From assembly GCA_907163375.1 (NCBI GenBank), contig CAJQUW010007491.1, positions 82,257 through 146,256 of the forward strand: a stretch of 64,000 bases of DNA. Reading direction: 5' to 3'. A program made the position numbers and the translations under genes. This document shows, one piece after another, positions 44,782 to 53,831 of the stretch. Each line of letters begins with the position of its first letter. The first letter of the stretch is position 1. The DNA is from Prostheceraeus crozeri. Taxonomy: Eukaryota > Platyhelminthes > Polycladida > Euryleptidae. The notes under the pieces are model-generated. The model ran no database searches. It was given only the letters and a program-made list of their open reading frames with translations, and had not been told where the DNA came from.

Positions 44782-45985
44782 CTGCAAAACAGAAGTACAA
44801 TGTAAGCGAAATACAATTCACATTCACAAGCAGAAGTATGATTTACAAAGTAAGCAAGTAACACTATGATAGACAATATGTGTAAAGCTATCGAGCAAAG
44901 TGTCGTCGCCCAATATTATGCATGTAAATCTCCTTACAAAATTTGACCTTGCATTCAATTATGCACGGAATCACTCATATGATTGTGAGAGTATTGCTCA
45001 CCACAGTCATGTCAAAAAGTTTTAAATTGTGAGTTGTAATTGGGTAACACTTACATCTATGATTCTGTTTTATTGATTTCTTTCCACTGATCTATTCAAC
45101 AAAAAATGCAATTGTTTTATTAACGCATGACTTTCTAATGCAACCATGATTATACAACCATGGTGCATATTTACATTTACCATGAAGCATTACAAGTATG
45201 AGTCTACAAGCTACTGATTACTTGGTCCATACTTTACATATGTACATAAACAGCAAATTAGATCAGTGACTAAAAGTTGTAAATGGAAATGGAGTTACAC
45301 GACTCATCATGATCAAGACGCATCGGAAAACCTTTTTGTTCATTTCTGATCAAATTATGTAAACATCGCAGAAAGAGATAAAAATTCAGATAATAGAAAG
45401 AAACTGAAAGAAATAAAGAAATAAAGAAAATACTGAAAGAAATGTCGCTCAGATTCAAGAAAATCAGTCACTTTAAATGAACTGATGAAGCTTGTATGTT
45501 CATGCGTTTATGGCAGAACGGTCGTTACTCCTCGTTGTGAGAGGCCGAGAAAGCGCTCAGGAGACTATCTAAAAAATGGTGAATGCATTGGTGTCTTTTT
45601 GTCATTAAAGAAATTTATTGAGGCTTCATTTGATTCTTCCGTACCGTGTCCCATTTCACTTGGCATTGTACTTATCTAATTCTATTCGATATACTGTACA
45701 GTACAACTTTCATAGTGCAATAATCTCTATGATTATGTCATTTATCACCAAATCCGAACAGATTCAACTGATATCAATTAACAACAATGAAATTAAATAA
45801 ACGATTGATCAAATTACAGAAGCGATAAACGATTGATCAAATTACAGAAGCAGTACAAATAAGTAGCATGAAAGAAAATACAAATACACGAAGGCAAGCT
45901 AGCCCTGGAAGGCATCCGAGGTTGGGCTTCTTGAAAGCAGCATGGTAGCGTTGCCGCGTTGTAGCGAAACAGAGAGTCTCTGGAA
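44782..45985. other. Host non-coding stretch
   Basis: Unremarkable unique-looking sequence of moderate AT content. There are short direct repeats (AAACGATTGATCAAATTACAGAAGC-like, twice near 45800-45850). I see no supported gene. Confidence 0.5.
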
Positions 45986-45989
45986 AATC

Positions 45990-46350
45990 CAGTCGATCGC
46001 TTTACCATGCTGCTCTCCTTGCCTGTCGACCCATCTGCCACCTATCAGCTTGATAGTTTCCAGAGCAACGTGACCCTAAGCACCGAAAGTCTCGACGGCT
46101 ATTGAGAGGAAGACGAGCCCGCCGCTTCGCCCAGAACCGCATTATCCTTCGCATCTTGGCGGCGACGAGCTGCCACAGCCTCCTCAGCCGCCGCATTTAT
46201 AATGGAAGCTTGCTGCAGCGGTGAGGTGACAGTGATGTCTAAGGCAGCCGGTTGGCCCCGGGACCAGTTTGAGATGGTGATGTCGCCAGGGTGGCGTTGG
46301 GAGTCGGGGATGAAATGGCCAGTGTCAAGAGTGGGGGAGAAAGAAGAGAC
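45990..46350 (-). pseudogene. Fragment of a LINE-type C-terminal protein region
   Basis: The minus-strand translation contains HPGDITISNWSRGQPAALDITVTSPLQ in its first part, then, in a different frame, LVFLSIAVETFGA, then a further piece ending near LFRYNAATL. This order (PGDxxxPNW..G.PAALDVTVTSPL ... PLxVETxGxWG) recurs at the C-terminus of reverse-transcriptase-linked ORFs in invertebrate and fish genomes. Frame changes and stops show a dead fragment. Family assignment is tentative. Confidence 0.4.
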
Positions 46351-46878
46351 AGTGCAACTTGCGTGATACAATAATCAGAAAATATATGCTTTTCGTAATG
46401 ACAATGCGCTCTAGCTTTTGCACTGTTGAAGCTGATTGTGCTTTTGTCTTATAGTTCAGTATTGATACTTAAGTTGTATCAAATGCTAGGACTGCTACCC
46501 CGACACCATTTGTGAAGTAGATATGTTTCGCGATGGGCTCAAAACATGCTTTTAGGGTAAAAATATCGCCCATCTGTAAACGGTCAAGATGAATTTTCTG
46601 AAAATCACTGTGTGATAATCTGCAACAAGGAAAAATTCCGCCGATGTGGTACCACAGTCAACTTCCAATTTCTGCTATCAGACGAATAAAACGCTTTTTA
46701 TAATTCAATCTTCAGAAAGTAAAAAAATGTGATTTTATGAAAATATGAAAACTGAGATTACGACTTTTTAGTGACGAAGATGCATGTCAGGCTATCAAGT
46801 CTTCAAAAGTCAGTAGGGCTTAGCAGTCTCATTTCCGTATAACTACTCCTATTTTTTTTAGAAAAGGAAAACACCTAC
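46351..46878. other. Host non-coding stretch (probable intron)
   Basis: No gene seen. It begins immediately after the splice donor of the exon at 46879-47301 when read on minus, so it is probably intronic. Confidence 0.4.
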
Positions 46879-47301
46879 CTTTAGTATTAAAATTGGTCGA
46901 AGGTACCTCGTAGTTAGCCCACAAAAAGAACAAATTTGATAATCCGCGTGTGTTAGATTCTGCTTCGATACCTTGGAAAAATGACTTATACATTCCCTTG
47001 TGCTTCGTTTGACTCATAGAAAACGTGTGTAGCCTCATTATATCTGGGAACTGCAAAATTAGTGGCTCAGCTAATTTCTTTGTATCTGGCGCGTAAAATT
47101 CGTTTCCTTTGGACGTCACAAATGACAGATGAAAAAGGAATTGGGAATATTCTCCAGCCACTTCGATTATCCTTTCGTCATGCTCAAGGCTAAAACTTTG
47201 CCAATTTTCATTGTTCGAAGTGTCACCTATATGTACTGCAAAATCGTAGTCATTTTCACTGATTTTCTCTTCATCAATGTTTTTGTAGCAATGTCGGATA
47301 C
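46879..47301 (-). CDS. Candidate internal exon of a host gene
   Basis: The minus strand shows a pyrimidine-rich acceptor ending CATTTTTTAG, 423 bases open in one frame, and a donor AAAG|GTAGGT. The product contains DYDFAVHIGDTSNNENWQ, GEYSQFLFHLSFVTSKGNE and RGLSNLFFLWANYEVP. I do not recognise the domain. Both splice signals and unbroken coding support a real exon of an otherwise unseen gene running right to left. Confidence 0.5.
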
Positions 47302-48139
47302 CTAAAAAATGAGAGAGTACAATTATAGTGACGTCGTTCTATCTGCACATCAGGCTAAAAAAGTCTCGTTTCAAAGAATATGCATTCGTATTTTACATTT
47401 TCAAGAGAATGACACACAATCAGGGCTGATAAAAGTCATGATTCAATCAACATGCAAATTTTAAAAACCAAGATTTTTTAAATTCAAATAAAAGAGCTCA
47501 TAAATTAAGTCCTTCGAATCAACTTTTGATATTTGGTGTTGACACAGATCCGTCCAGATACAGATCATTGAACACTTTCATAATTTTCCTTCGATTGTTT
47601 ATCCGAGTAATCAGTCATCCAATCAAAATGCATGCAAGGCGCAGCATTACAAGTGAATGTTCCTATGCACCAGAAAATGTAGCCTCCATTTAGACACCGG
47701 CGACTCGTTCGCCCATTAGTGAGCGTCGGCACAGCCCCACCTGGCAAATGTTGAATAATTCTGTAGAAATCTACCAATCTTGAACCCTAGTCTAACACCA
47801 TTAAGCCAAATTAGAAACCGAACCTTCAGCTACAAACGTAGTATTGATAGAAGTATTGATCTGCACTGCTCGTGCTATCTCTGTTTCTCTCGTCGCGCTC
47901 CTGATTTATGCTTCGTTCTCAGTGAATATTATCAACATATCTGACATTTTTTACATCGTTGTATGCGTCTAGTGATCACGCGTCTACTTGCGGTCCTCGT
48001 ATTTCTTCGCGTCGCTTCGTTATCCTGTGATCCCCATTTTCCTGATCTTTTGGTGTGATCTGTGTTCATTTTGCTGAAGAATCGTGTATTGTCAACTGTC
48101 TGTATTATCACTGCTTTCAGTCGACACAAGAGTAGTAAG
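47302..48139. other. Host stretch without a supported gene
   Basis: A 70-residue open frame on minus (47565-47777, Cys-containing) is present but has no clear splice sites or family. Otherwise nothing recognised. An AAGATGGCCGCC motif (YY1-like) lies just downstream, near 48164. Confidence 0.4.
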
Positions 48140-48159
48140 TAAAACTACACTTCTGGATA

Positions 48160-49340
48160 GCGCAAGATGGCCGCCGTCGCTGACGTCCCCCTCCCTCTGG
48201 AACGGCAGAGTGTCGTGGTCGGCCGCCGTGGTGCTTTGGTTCTGACGTCCCCCCCCTCTGGAACGGCAGAGTGTCGTGGTCGGCCGCCGTGGTGCTTTGG
48301 TTCTGACGTCCCCCCCCCTCTGGCCGACCGTCGTATAGCGCGCGGTGATGTGGTGTCTAGGTTGGCGTGGTGTGCCGGCCAGGTTGGGAGGGTGGACTAT
48401 CGTAGCTCACCTGAAAAAATCCTAAGTGTCACAGTGGCTTTGTATGGGTAAAATTTTGAAAATTTTCCTAAGTGTGGAATTTCGACCTGGGACCGTCACC
48501 AAAACATTTTTCATCAAATTTCACTGACCCCCCCGGACAGCAATCTTCTAACTTTGGTTCTAGTGAACGGATTTTGTCTTAAGGCTACTCGTTTGAAAGA
48601 GGAGAAAAAACTGCTCGACAACATTTTTTGTTGCGAGTCAATCGGACCAGTCGTTCAAAAGTTAGAGCGGTTACAAGATTTTAGGTCGGAGCTCGCTCAC
48701 CTGAAAAAATCCTAAGTGTCAGAGTGGCTTTGTATGGGTAAAATTTTGAAAATTTTCCAAAGTGTGGAATTTCGACCTGGGACCGTCACCAAAACATTTT
48801 TCATCAAATTTCACTGACCCCCCCCTCGGGAGAGCTGGCTTCGATCTTGGCTTCCAGTGGACGGATTTTGTCGTGCCATAGCTCGTTTGAAAGCTAAGAG
48901 TGAGACAAATTCACTGAAAGAAACGGCTTGTTCATATCTGTCTTCGTTTAGATGTGAGGCGCCATTTAAGATTTTGGGAGACTGTCGAAAAACGACAGAG
49001 TTAGAATTTTGGACGTTTTGGGCTGTAGCGTCAAAACGAGGCATCGGATGGGAAAACGGATTTCAGATTTGGAATCAGCGTGAAATTCTCTATCTGTATG
49101 GTGAGTTTCAAGTCAATCGGAGAGAAAAATTTCGCTGACGTCCCCCCCCCCCCGGCACCGATCTTCCAACTTTGGTTCTAGAGATCGTAGAAAGTCGTGC
49201 AATAGCTCGTTTGAAAGCTAAGAGTGAGACAAATTCACTGAAAGAATCGCCTTGTTCCTATCTGTCTTCGTTTAGATGTGAGACGCCATTTAAGATTTTG
49301 GGAGATTGACGAAAAAACGATAGAGTTAGAATTTCCCAAG
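48160..49340. repeat. Complex tandem repeats at the left end of family B
   Basis: Three repeat series. About 63-bp units containing TGACGTCCCCCCC and GTGGTCGGCCGCCGTGG lie at 48185-48325. A unit of about 288 bp beginning GCTCACCTGAAAAAATCC is at 48405 and 48693. A unit of about 325 bp containing AGCTCGTTTGAAAGC is at about 48880 and 49205. Repeated TTCACTGACCCCCCC and GACGTCCCCCC boxes join them. This is probably the terminal repeat zone, but its partner end is not in the window. Confidence 0.65.
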
Positions 49341-49453
49341 AAACAGCTCCAGCGGGCGAATGAAGGCTCGGATTGGTAAACGGAGGCCAGATTTGGAATC
49401 ACTTGATGTTATTGTCCAATGAGGATCATCATCCAATGAGAATCAAGCATTTC

Positions 49454-49490
49454 TATATAAATAGCGAGCCTTCCACAGTGAGAATCATTC
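49454..49490 (+). promoter_or_regulatory. TATA box and initiator of the first family B gene
   Basis: TATATAAATAG at 49454-49464 and an initiator-like TCATTC at 49485-49490, about 30 bases apart, as expected for RNA polymerase II core promoters. The first ATG follows at 49559. Confidence 0.6.
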
Positions 49491-49558
49491 CATCGTTGAA
49501 TCACACGAGTGACGGACGCACATTTCCTCTCTCTATTCTATTCTATTATCCAACTAAA

Positions 49559-50333
49559 ATGGTAAGTCGCTACTTTCCTCCCTCTCCTCCCTTGAACGTA
49601 AACTTAATACAATCTTTTCCATTTTCAGGCATCTACTCCATCTGCTGCGCTAGTAGGACAAAATGGCGGTCAAACGTTACAAGGTTCGCTACGATCAGAT
49701 CATCTACAACTGAGGCCAGTGGAAGAAACAACCAAGGTACATAATCCTACACCGCTACAGCGTAAATTTAAACAAGTCTTGCGTTATGACGATCATGGCG
49801 TAGTACTCCAAACGGGAATGCTCCCTTCCACGGATGTCAAGATAATGCACAATCAGTATGGGGACTACATACTGATCCCCGTGAGTCCGTACATTCGCCA
49901 CCAACTTGATATTATTGAGGAGTACGTGACATTAAATATGGACATTCCTACTCCTCTTGCTCAAGAGTGGAAGGCGAGAGATGACAAGGATACTCCCTAT
50001 AGAAAGATTTGGGATGGTAATCACATTTGCCTACCGGTATCACATTGGTGCACTTACTATAAGAAGGAGGGAGATCATTCAACACCCATCACATGCGACG
50101 AGCTCGGAGAAGGTACTTGGGATATCCTTTTCAAAGTGAATGGGCTATATTATGGTCGGCATAAGGATAATAAAATAGCCTCTCTCTCCATGCATATGGA
50201 ATCCATCCTATACATTCCAAAACCACCCAACGTGGACGACATAATTGATCAAATCCTTAACAGCAGTGGTACGAAGCGCAAGTCGGAGAAGAATGCTGCA
50301 TCAAAACGCAAATCAAAGAAGGAGAATTACTAG
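49559..50333 (+). CDS. Family B unknown protein with candidate leader intron
   Basis: The main open region (49629-50333) encodes about 230 residues. Features include LRYDDHGVVLQTGMLPSTDVKI, QYGDYILIPVSPYIRHQLD, CLPVSHWCTYYKKEGDH, an ILFKVNGLYYG segment, and a Lys/Arg/Ser-rich, nuclear-localisation-like C-terminus (KRKSEKNAASKRKSKKE). An ATG at 49559-49561 is followed at once by GTAAGT, with an acceptor TTTTCAG ending at 49628. This suggests a 67-base intron after a one-codon exon. The family is not recognised; the basic tail suggests nucleic-acid binding or nuclear action. Confidence 0.55.
49562..49628 (+). other. Candidate short intron (67 bp)
   Basis: GTAAGT donor, pyrimidine-rich TTTTCCATTTTCAG acceptor, phase 0 directly after the start codon. 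It is inferred from sequence only. Confidence 0.5.
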
Positions 50334-50353
50334 TCCTTTCCTAACTCTACCCT

Positions 50354-50506
50354 ATGACAATTCGCTTATGTGATTTGAGTGTCGTAGACGTGGTCTTATT
50401 AGATACATTTTACTTCTTCGTTGCCATCATATCATTTGTGTATTTTGTCGTGAAAAGCATCGATGTATTTCTTCATTTTGTAATATGTTATAGAACGTTT
50501 CCTTAG
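50354..50506 (+). CDS. Small single-span membrane ORF (50 residues)
   Basis: ATG MTIRLCDLSVVDVV then a hydrophobic run (FYFFVAIISFVYFVV) and a short tail ending TFP. It fits a one-span membrane peptide. No family is recognised, and it may be fortuitous, lying between two better genes and ending just before an acceptor-like TTTTAG (50521-50526). Confidence 0.3.
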   Translation: MTIRLCDLSVVDVVLLDTFYFFVAIISFVYFVVKSIDVFLHFVICYRTFP

Positions 50507-50545
50507 ATGTGTAAATTTCCGTTTTAGGCTTCTATCATCATTTTT

Positions 50546-51076
50546 ATGGATTGTGAGGGTGAACCTGTACAGGAGCTCAGTGCTATTGCTATGAACAATT
50601 GGACATATCAGATTGTCAGTGTCTATCATCAACATGCCAACTGCAATCCCAATGTTGATCAATGGGCGAGAAAACACATTCATGGACTTAATCTGAAATA
50701 TTTGCAAGACTATGGCTTTTCTTGTGAGAGTGCTCTTCTTATTGACTTTAAACGATGGTTAGCTGCTTTCAATGTTATACGCATCTTTTGTAATAATCCT
50801 GATAAGGAGAGGAAAGTATTTCCTAATTTAATCATTGATGATATTTTGCTCCCACCTTGGGATAGTAGAGTGAATCAACACTATCATGAAGTCACGAAAC
50901 GTTTTAAGGATTTGTGTGTTCCTATTTTGTCTGTTCGTTGTAGTAGCTACATTCATAACCAATGCTTCTTTCCTCCTTACCTCAGCACTGCCAAAGTCCT
51001 GTATGGTTATCATTGCTCGCTGTATGATAGTTACCAGCTGTATCTATTTTATCTCTTTCAAACCATTGATTTATAA
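50546..51076 (+). CDS. DEDDh exonuclease-like protein
   Basis: Begins MDCEGEPVQELSAIAM, giving the D-x-E motif of the DnaQ/DEDDh exonuclease fold. The middle contains ARKHIHGLNLKYLQDYGF, and the C-terminus has HCSLYD, matching the H-x4-D signature. I recall similar stand-alone proteins next to Polinton genes in invertebrates, so a 3'-5' exonuclease function is plausible. The length of 176 residues suits a bare catalytic domain. An acceptor-like TTTTAG lies upstream. Which central Asp completes the active site is not clear. Confidence 0.5.
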   Translation: MDCEGEPVQELSAIAMNNWTYQIVSVYHQHANCNPNVDQWARKHIHGLNLKYLQDYGFSCESALLIDFKRWLAAFNVIRIFCNNPDKERKVFPNLIIDDILLPPWDSRVNQHYHEVTKRFKDLCVPILSVRCSSYIHNQCFFPPYLSTAKVLYGYHCSLYDSYQLYLFYLFQTIDL

Positions 51077-51160
51077 TGCATGCTTGTTACCGTTATTCAA
51101 TAAATGTTACTATGAGAAGAGTTGTTTTCATGCAATGGATGGGTTAGTTAAAGGGCGATC

Positions 51161-51571
51161 ATGTCTTTCTCAAACGACTGCGGAACATTACATTTTCATA
51201 GGCAAAGTTTAAAAGGAGCTGTTCAAGATTATGTGATAAATTTTCATAAAGATGAGACCGACATCGAAGCAGTGGTCGATGATGCTAGCACTCTATTTCT
51301 AGAGTTAATGAATACATTCTCTGATAGCTTTGTCATGGCGCGATTAGTTGCGAAAATTAAGTTTAGCCATTTTGGAAAGGAAGAGGTGGAAAGTCGCTCT
51401 TTCCATTTTGCTTCTTATTCAATGGAAGTGGTAGATCACCCCCAAGAATTTTTTAAAAGACATATGATAAAAATTGCTGAACGTCTTAACGCATTCAACC
51501 ATCATGGTAGCAGTCTAGTGATTGAAGCGATTTCAGATATTCACATTCAACTTTCCATAAAGAAAAATTGA
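51161..51571 (+). CDS. PolB N-terminal-like protein, stand-alone
   Basis: 136 residues beginning MSFSNDCGTLHFHRQSLKG. The pattern LKGAVQDYVINF...LVAKIKFSHFG...HPQEFF...ERLNAFNHHGSSLVIE resembles the domain in front of the exonuclease region of Polinton PolB proteins. Here it ends without any polymerase. It may be a split module (possibly connected with protein priming) or a remnant. The next gene's ATG lies just after its stop. Confidence 0.45.
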   Translation: MSFSNDCGTLHFHRQSLKGAVQDYVINFHKDETDIEAVVDDASTLFLELMNTFSDSFVMARLVAKIKFSHFGKEEVESRSFHFASYSMEVVDHPQEFFKRHMIKIAERLNAFNHHGSSLVIEAISDIHIQLSIKKN

Positions 51572-51573
51572 AA

Positions 51574-51897
51574 ATGCAGTGGTACTTGATTGTAGCACAA
51601 CTGGTTTTCGAGCTATGTCTGCTCACTCTCGAAGTATATTCCTTCTGTACATGCGTCTATTATTTAGAAAAGGCTAGCAAATTCATATCTTCCAAAAGAC
51701 TTGCTATAGACATCAGTAACGGCGAAACTATGTGTTGTGATGTATGTAAGCGAAAGGATGGAAATGAAAAGCGCATCTTCAAGAGATGTAAGCATGCTTT
51801 TTGTCAACGCTGTTTCATACGTAATTGCATTCAACTTTGCAAATGTAGCCACTGTGATATTGCTCATTTCGAGTGTCACTTATGTCGCAATAGTTAG
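51574..51897 (+). CDS. Membrane-anchored RING-finger protein
   Basis: A 30-residue hydrophobic N-terminus (WYLIVAQLVFELCLLTL...) suggests a membrane anchor. The C-terminal half shows a RING spacing: C-x2-C (CDVC), then C-x-H-x2-C-x2-C (CKHAFCQRC), then C-x2-C (CSHC). RING domains usually act as ubiquitin ligases. The start overlaps the previous stop closely, as in tight viral gene arrays. A virus-type E3 directed at host proteins is conceivable. Confidence 0.55.
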   Translation: MQWYLIVAQLVFELCLLTLEVYSFCTCVYYLEKASKFISSKRLAIDISNGETMCCDVCKRKDGNEKRIFKRCKHAFCQRCFIRNCIQLCKCSHCDIAHFECHLCRNS

Positions 51898-51948
51898 TAC
51901 CTATGCAAATGTGGTAAAGATAGGTTTTAGCAAAGACTAACACGGAAA

Positions 51949-52305
51949 ATGGCGAAACGTAAAATAGCGAAACGTAAAAGTCAAAAGTTTTCTTCAGCCA
52001 TTCAAGCTCTCCGACGAATGAAAGCAAATCAGCGATACAATGCTATACGACATGCGAATGATAAATTCATCCGTGAAATTATTTCTCATGTGAGGAAGTT
52101 GAGGACGAAGAAATTAGCGCCAAAACAACGAAAGTTACTTAAGCGATATGCTACGAAATTGCGTTTCATCTCCAATCCTAAAGTCACCCTTCAAAGAAAG
52201 AGGAAAACTCTAACACAAAAGGGCGGTTTCCTTTCAGCAATACTTCCAATGATAGCTCCTGCCGTGGGCAACCTATTGGGTAATATCTTTGGCTCTAGAC
52301 GTTAA
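51949..52305 (+). CDS. Basic pX-like core protein
   Basis: 118 residues, very Lys/Arg-rich (MAKRKIAKRKSQKFSSA; LRTKKLAPKQRKLLKRY), ending in GGFLSAILPMIAPAVGNLLG, a hydrophobic Gly-containing helix. The basic domain plus KGGFLxAxLP tail is typical of a small Polinton virion protein likened to adenovirus pX or core protein. DNA condensation in the particle is inferred. Confidence 0.65.
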   Translation: MAKRKIAKRKSQKFSSAIQALRRMKANQRYNAIRHANDKFIREIISHVRKLRTKKLAPKQRKLLKRYATKLRFISNPKVTLQRKRKTLTQKGGFLSAILPMIAPAVGNLLGNIFGSRR

Positions 52306-52336
52306 TTATGCAAATGTTGAATCTCAAAGTAATAAA

Positions 52337-52946
52337 ATGGATTTCAGACTTCAATGTGATAAAGTTCTGACTGTATCAGGTCCATCTCATGCAGGTAAAA
52401 CTGTTTTCACGCTGAATTTATTGGATAAAAGAAGGGAGTTGTTTAAGGAACCTATCAATCGAGTGATTTGGTGTTATGGTATTTATCAACCGTCGCTATT
52501 TCAGGAATTGCAAAGTCGCAACTTTATTCGACATGAAGGAATTATTCCAGTGGATAAACTTCAGTCTAATGATGTTGTTGTATTGGATGATTTATTAAAA
52601 GAAAGTAAGAATTCAAAAGATGTTACAGATATGTTCACTCGCGCAGCACACCATAAAAGGTGCTTTATCATCTATATCACACAAAATTTGTTTCCTGATG
52701 GAAAAGAAGCTCGTACACGAAACCTGAATACACACTATTATGCTATTTCAAGAATCCGCGAGATAAAAGTCAATTTGAAATTTTAGCGCGACAAGTTGCA
52801 CCCAGAGGATCAAAAGCCTTAATTGAAATTTTTCAAGCAGCTACTGAAAAACCATAAGGTTACTTATTCATTGACTTTACGCAAGAGTGTCCGGAAGAAT
52901 TTAGATTTCGAAGTGATATTTTGAAAACTCCCATGATTATCTACAA
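52337..52946 (+). pseudogene. Family B packaging ATPase
   Basis: P-loop GPSHAGKT near the N-terminus, Walker-B-like VVVLDDLL, and ITQNLFPDGKEARTRNLNTHY, a strongly conserved stretch of the Polinton FtsK/HerA ATPases. The upstream frame overlaps the core-protein end, and the ATG at 52337 is preferred as start. Broken near the C-terminus. It is only distantly related to the family A ATPase. Confidence 0.8.
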
Positions 52947-52949
52947 ACT

Positions 52950-53561
52950 ATGAGTTCTTATTCTCGCATGATTGTTATTCCTCAGGATGAATATGTACAA
53001 TTGACTGCCATGCAGCAAGTAAAGCAACCTCTTGCAAATCAAATGTATAGGAAAGAAATAGATTATCCACATCGTGCTGTATTATTACAATCGGAAACTG
53101 TTGAGCAATTGAAAAACTTGAAGAATAAGATGCGTGACTCTGTATCGACTGCTACACCTTTAGCATCTCGCGCACATGCCATATCTCTTTTCAACAGTAT
53201 TGAACCCCATCTCAATGTAAATGATAGAGGAGAAATCATTACAGATGAAAATAAAGTGATTGATGCTTCACGTTATGAAGACTTGATTCAGTATGCGACA
53301 CGTAGAAAGCGCCGTCAGGGCTATGTTCCACCTGGTTGGTCATACTTTCTTAAACTATTGAAAAAGCATAATGTGCCAAAATTTGCTTTAAATAATGAGA
53401 CATTGAAAGAACTTGATTCAACAGTGGCTACTGCTCCAATGCTTCAGACGATGAAAATGCCAACAAATTGGTTTAAGACGTCACCTGCTACATCCCCTCC
53501 CACACTCACTAAGCAAACAAGAGGAAGAACTCGACGTAGATCTACATCACCACTAAACTAG
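52950..53561 (+). CDS. Family B middle-block protein
   Basis: 203 residues, open throughout. Visible: helical N-terminal half, then a GEIITDENKVIDASRYEDLIQYATRRKRR segment, GYVPPGWSYFLKLLKKHNVP, and a Ser/Thr/Arg-rich tail. Related proteins accompany Polinton ATPases in arthropods and correspond by position to the family A protein at 7020-7842. Exact role unknown; assembly or scaffolding is possible. Confidence 0.55.
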   Translation: MSSYSRMIVIPQDEYVQLTAMQQVKQPLANQMYRKEIDYPHRAVLLQSETVEQLKNLKNKMRDSVSTATPLASRAHAISLFNSIEPHLNVNDRGEIITDENKVIDASRYEDLIQYATRRKRRQGYVPPGWSYFLKLLKKHNVPKFALNNETLKELDSTVATAPMLQTMKMPTNWFKTSPATSPPTLTKQTRGRTRRRSTSPLN

Positions 53562-53618
53562 TAAAAGGAGAACGTAAAACAGCTCCTCCTAGGAAATACA
53601 TGTTCTCAGAATATTAAT

Positions 53619-53831
53619 ATGAAGCAGATGTGTTGCTTGCCATGTAATGAGCCGCCAGAGGTGAATGTCGTTGTCACTTGCACTTGCTGCGCCAGCTCTC
53701 ACAATGAAACCCCTAAGCAATGTGAACACGATCGCAAAACCGCTAAAGCTAAATGCTGCAGTTGTTGTAAATGTAGAAAGGCAAGAAAACAAAAGGATGA
53801 GAAGGAAAAAGAGTCAGTCGTCATCGACTGA
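53619..53831 (+). CDS. Cysteine-rich 70-residue ORF overlapping the integrase
   Basis: ATG MKQMCCLPCNEPP, with Cys pairs (CTCC, CCSCCKC) and a charged tail. The regular CC/CxC spacing suggests metal binding. It overlaps the beginning of the integrase reading region in another frame. No family recognised. Confidence 0.35.
   Translation: MKQMCCLPCNEPPEVNVVVTCTCCASSHNETPKQCEHDRKTAKAKCCSCCKCRKARKQKDEKEKESVVID

Noticed and set aside
44630-47301. One continuous host gene joining the exons at 44630 and 46879
   Set aside because: Direction and splice signals are compatible, but nothing in the sequence proves that they belong together, and a LINE-like scrap lies between.
47565-47777. 70-codon minus-strand frame with several Cys
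   Set aside because: No splice signals, family or neighbouring support; left as unassigned host sequence.
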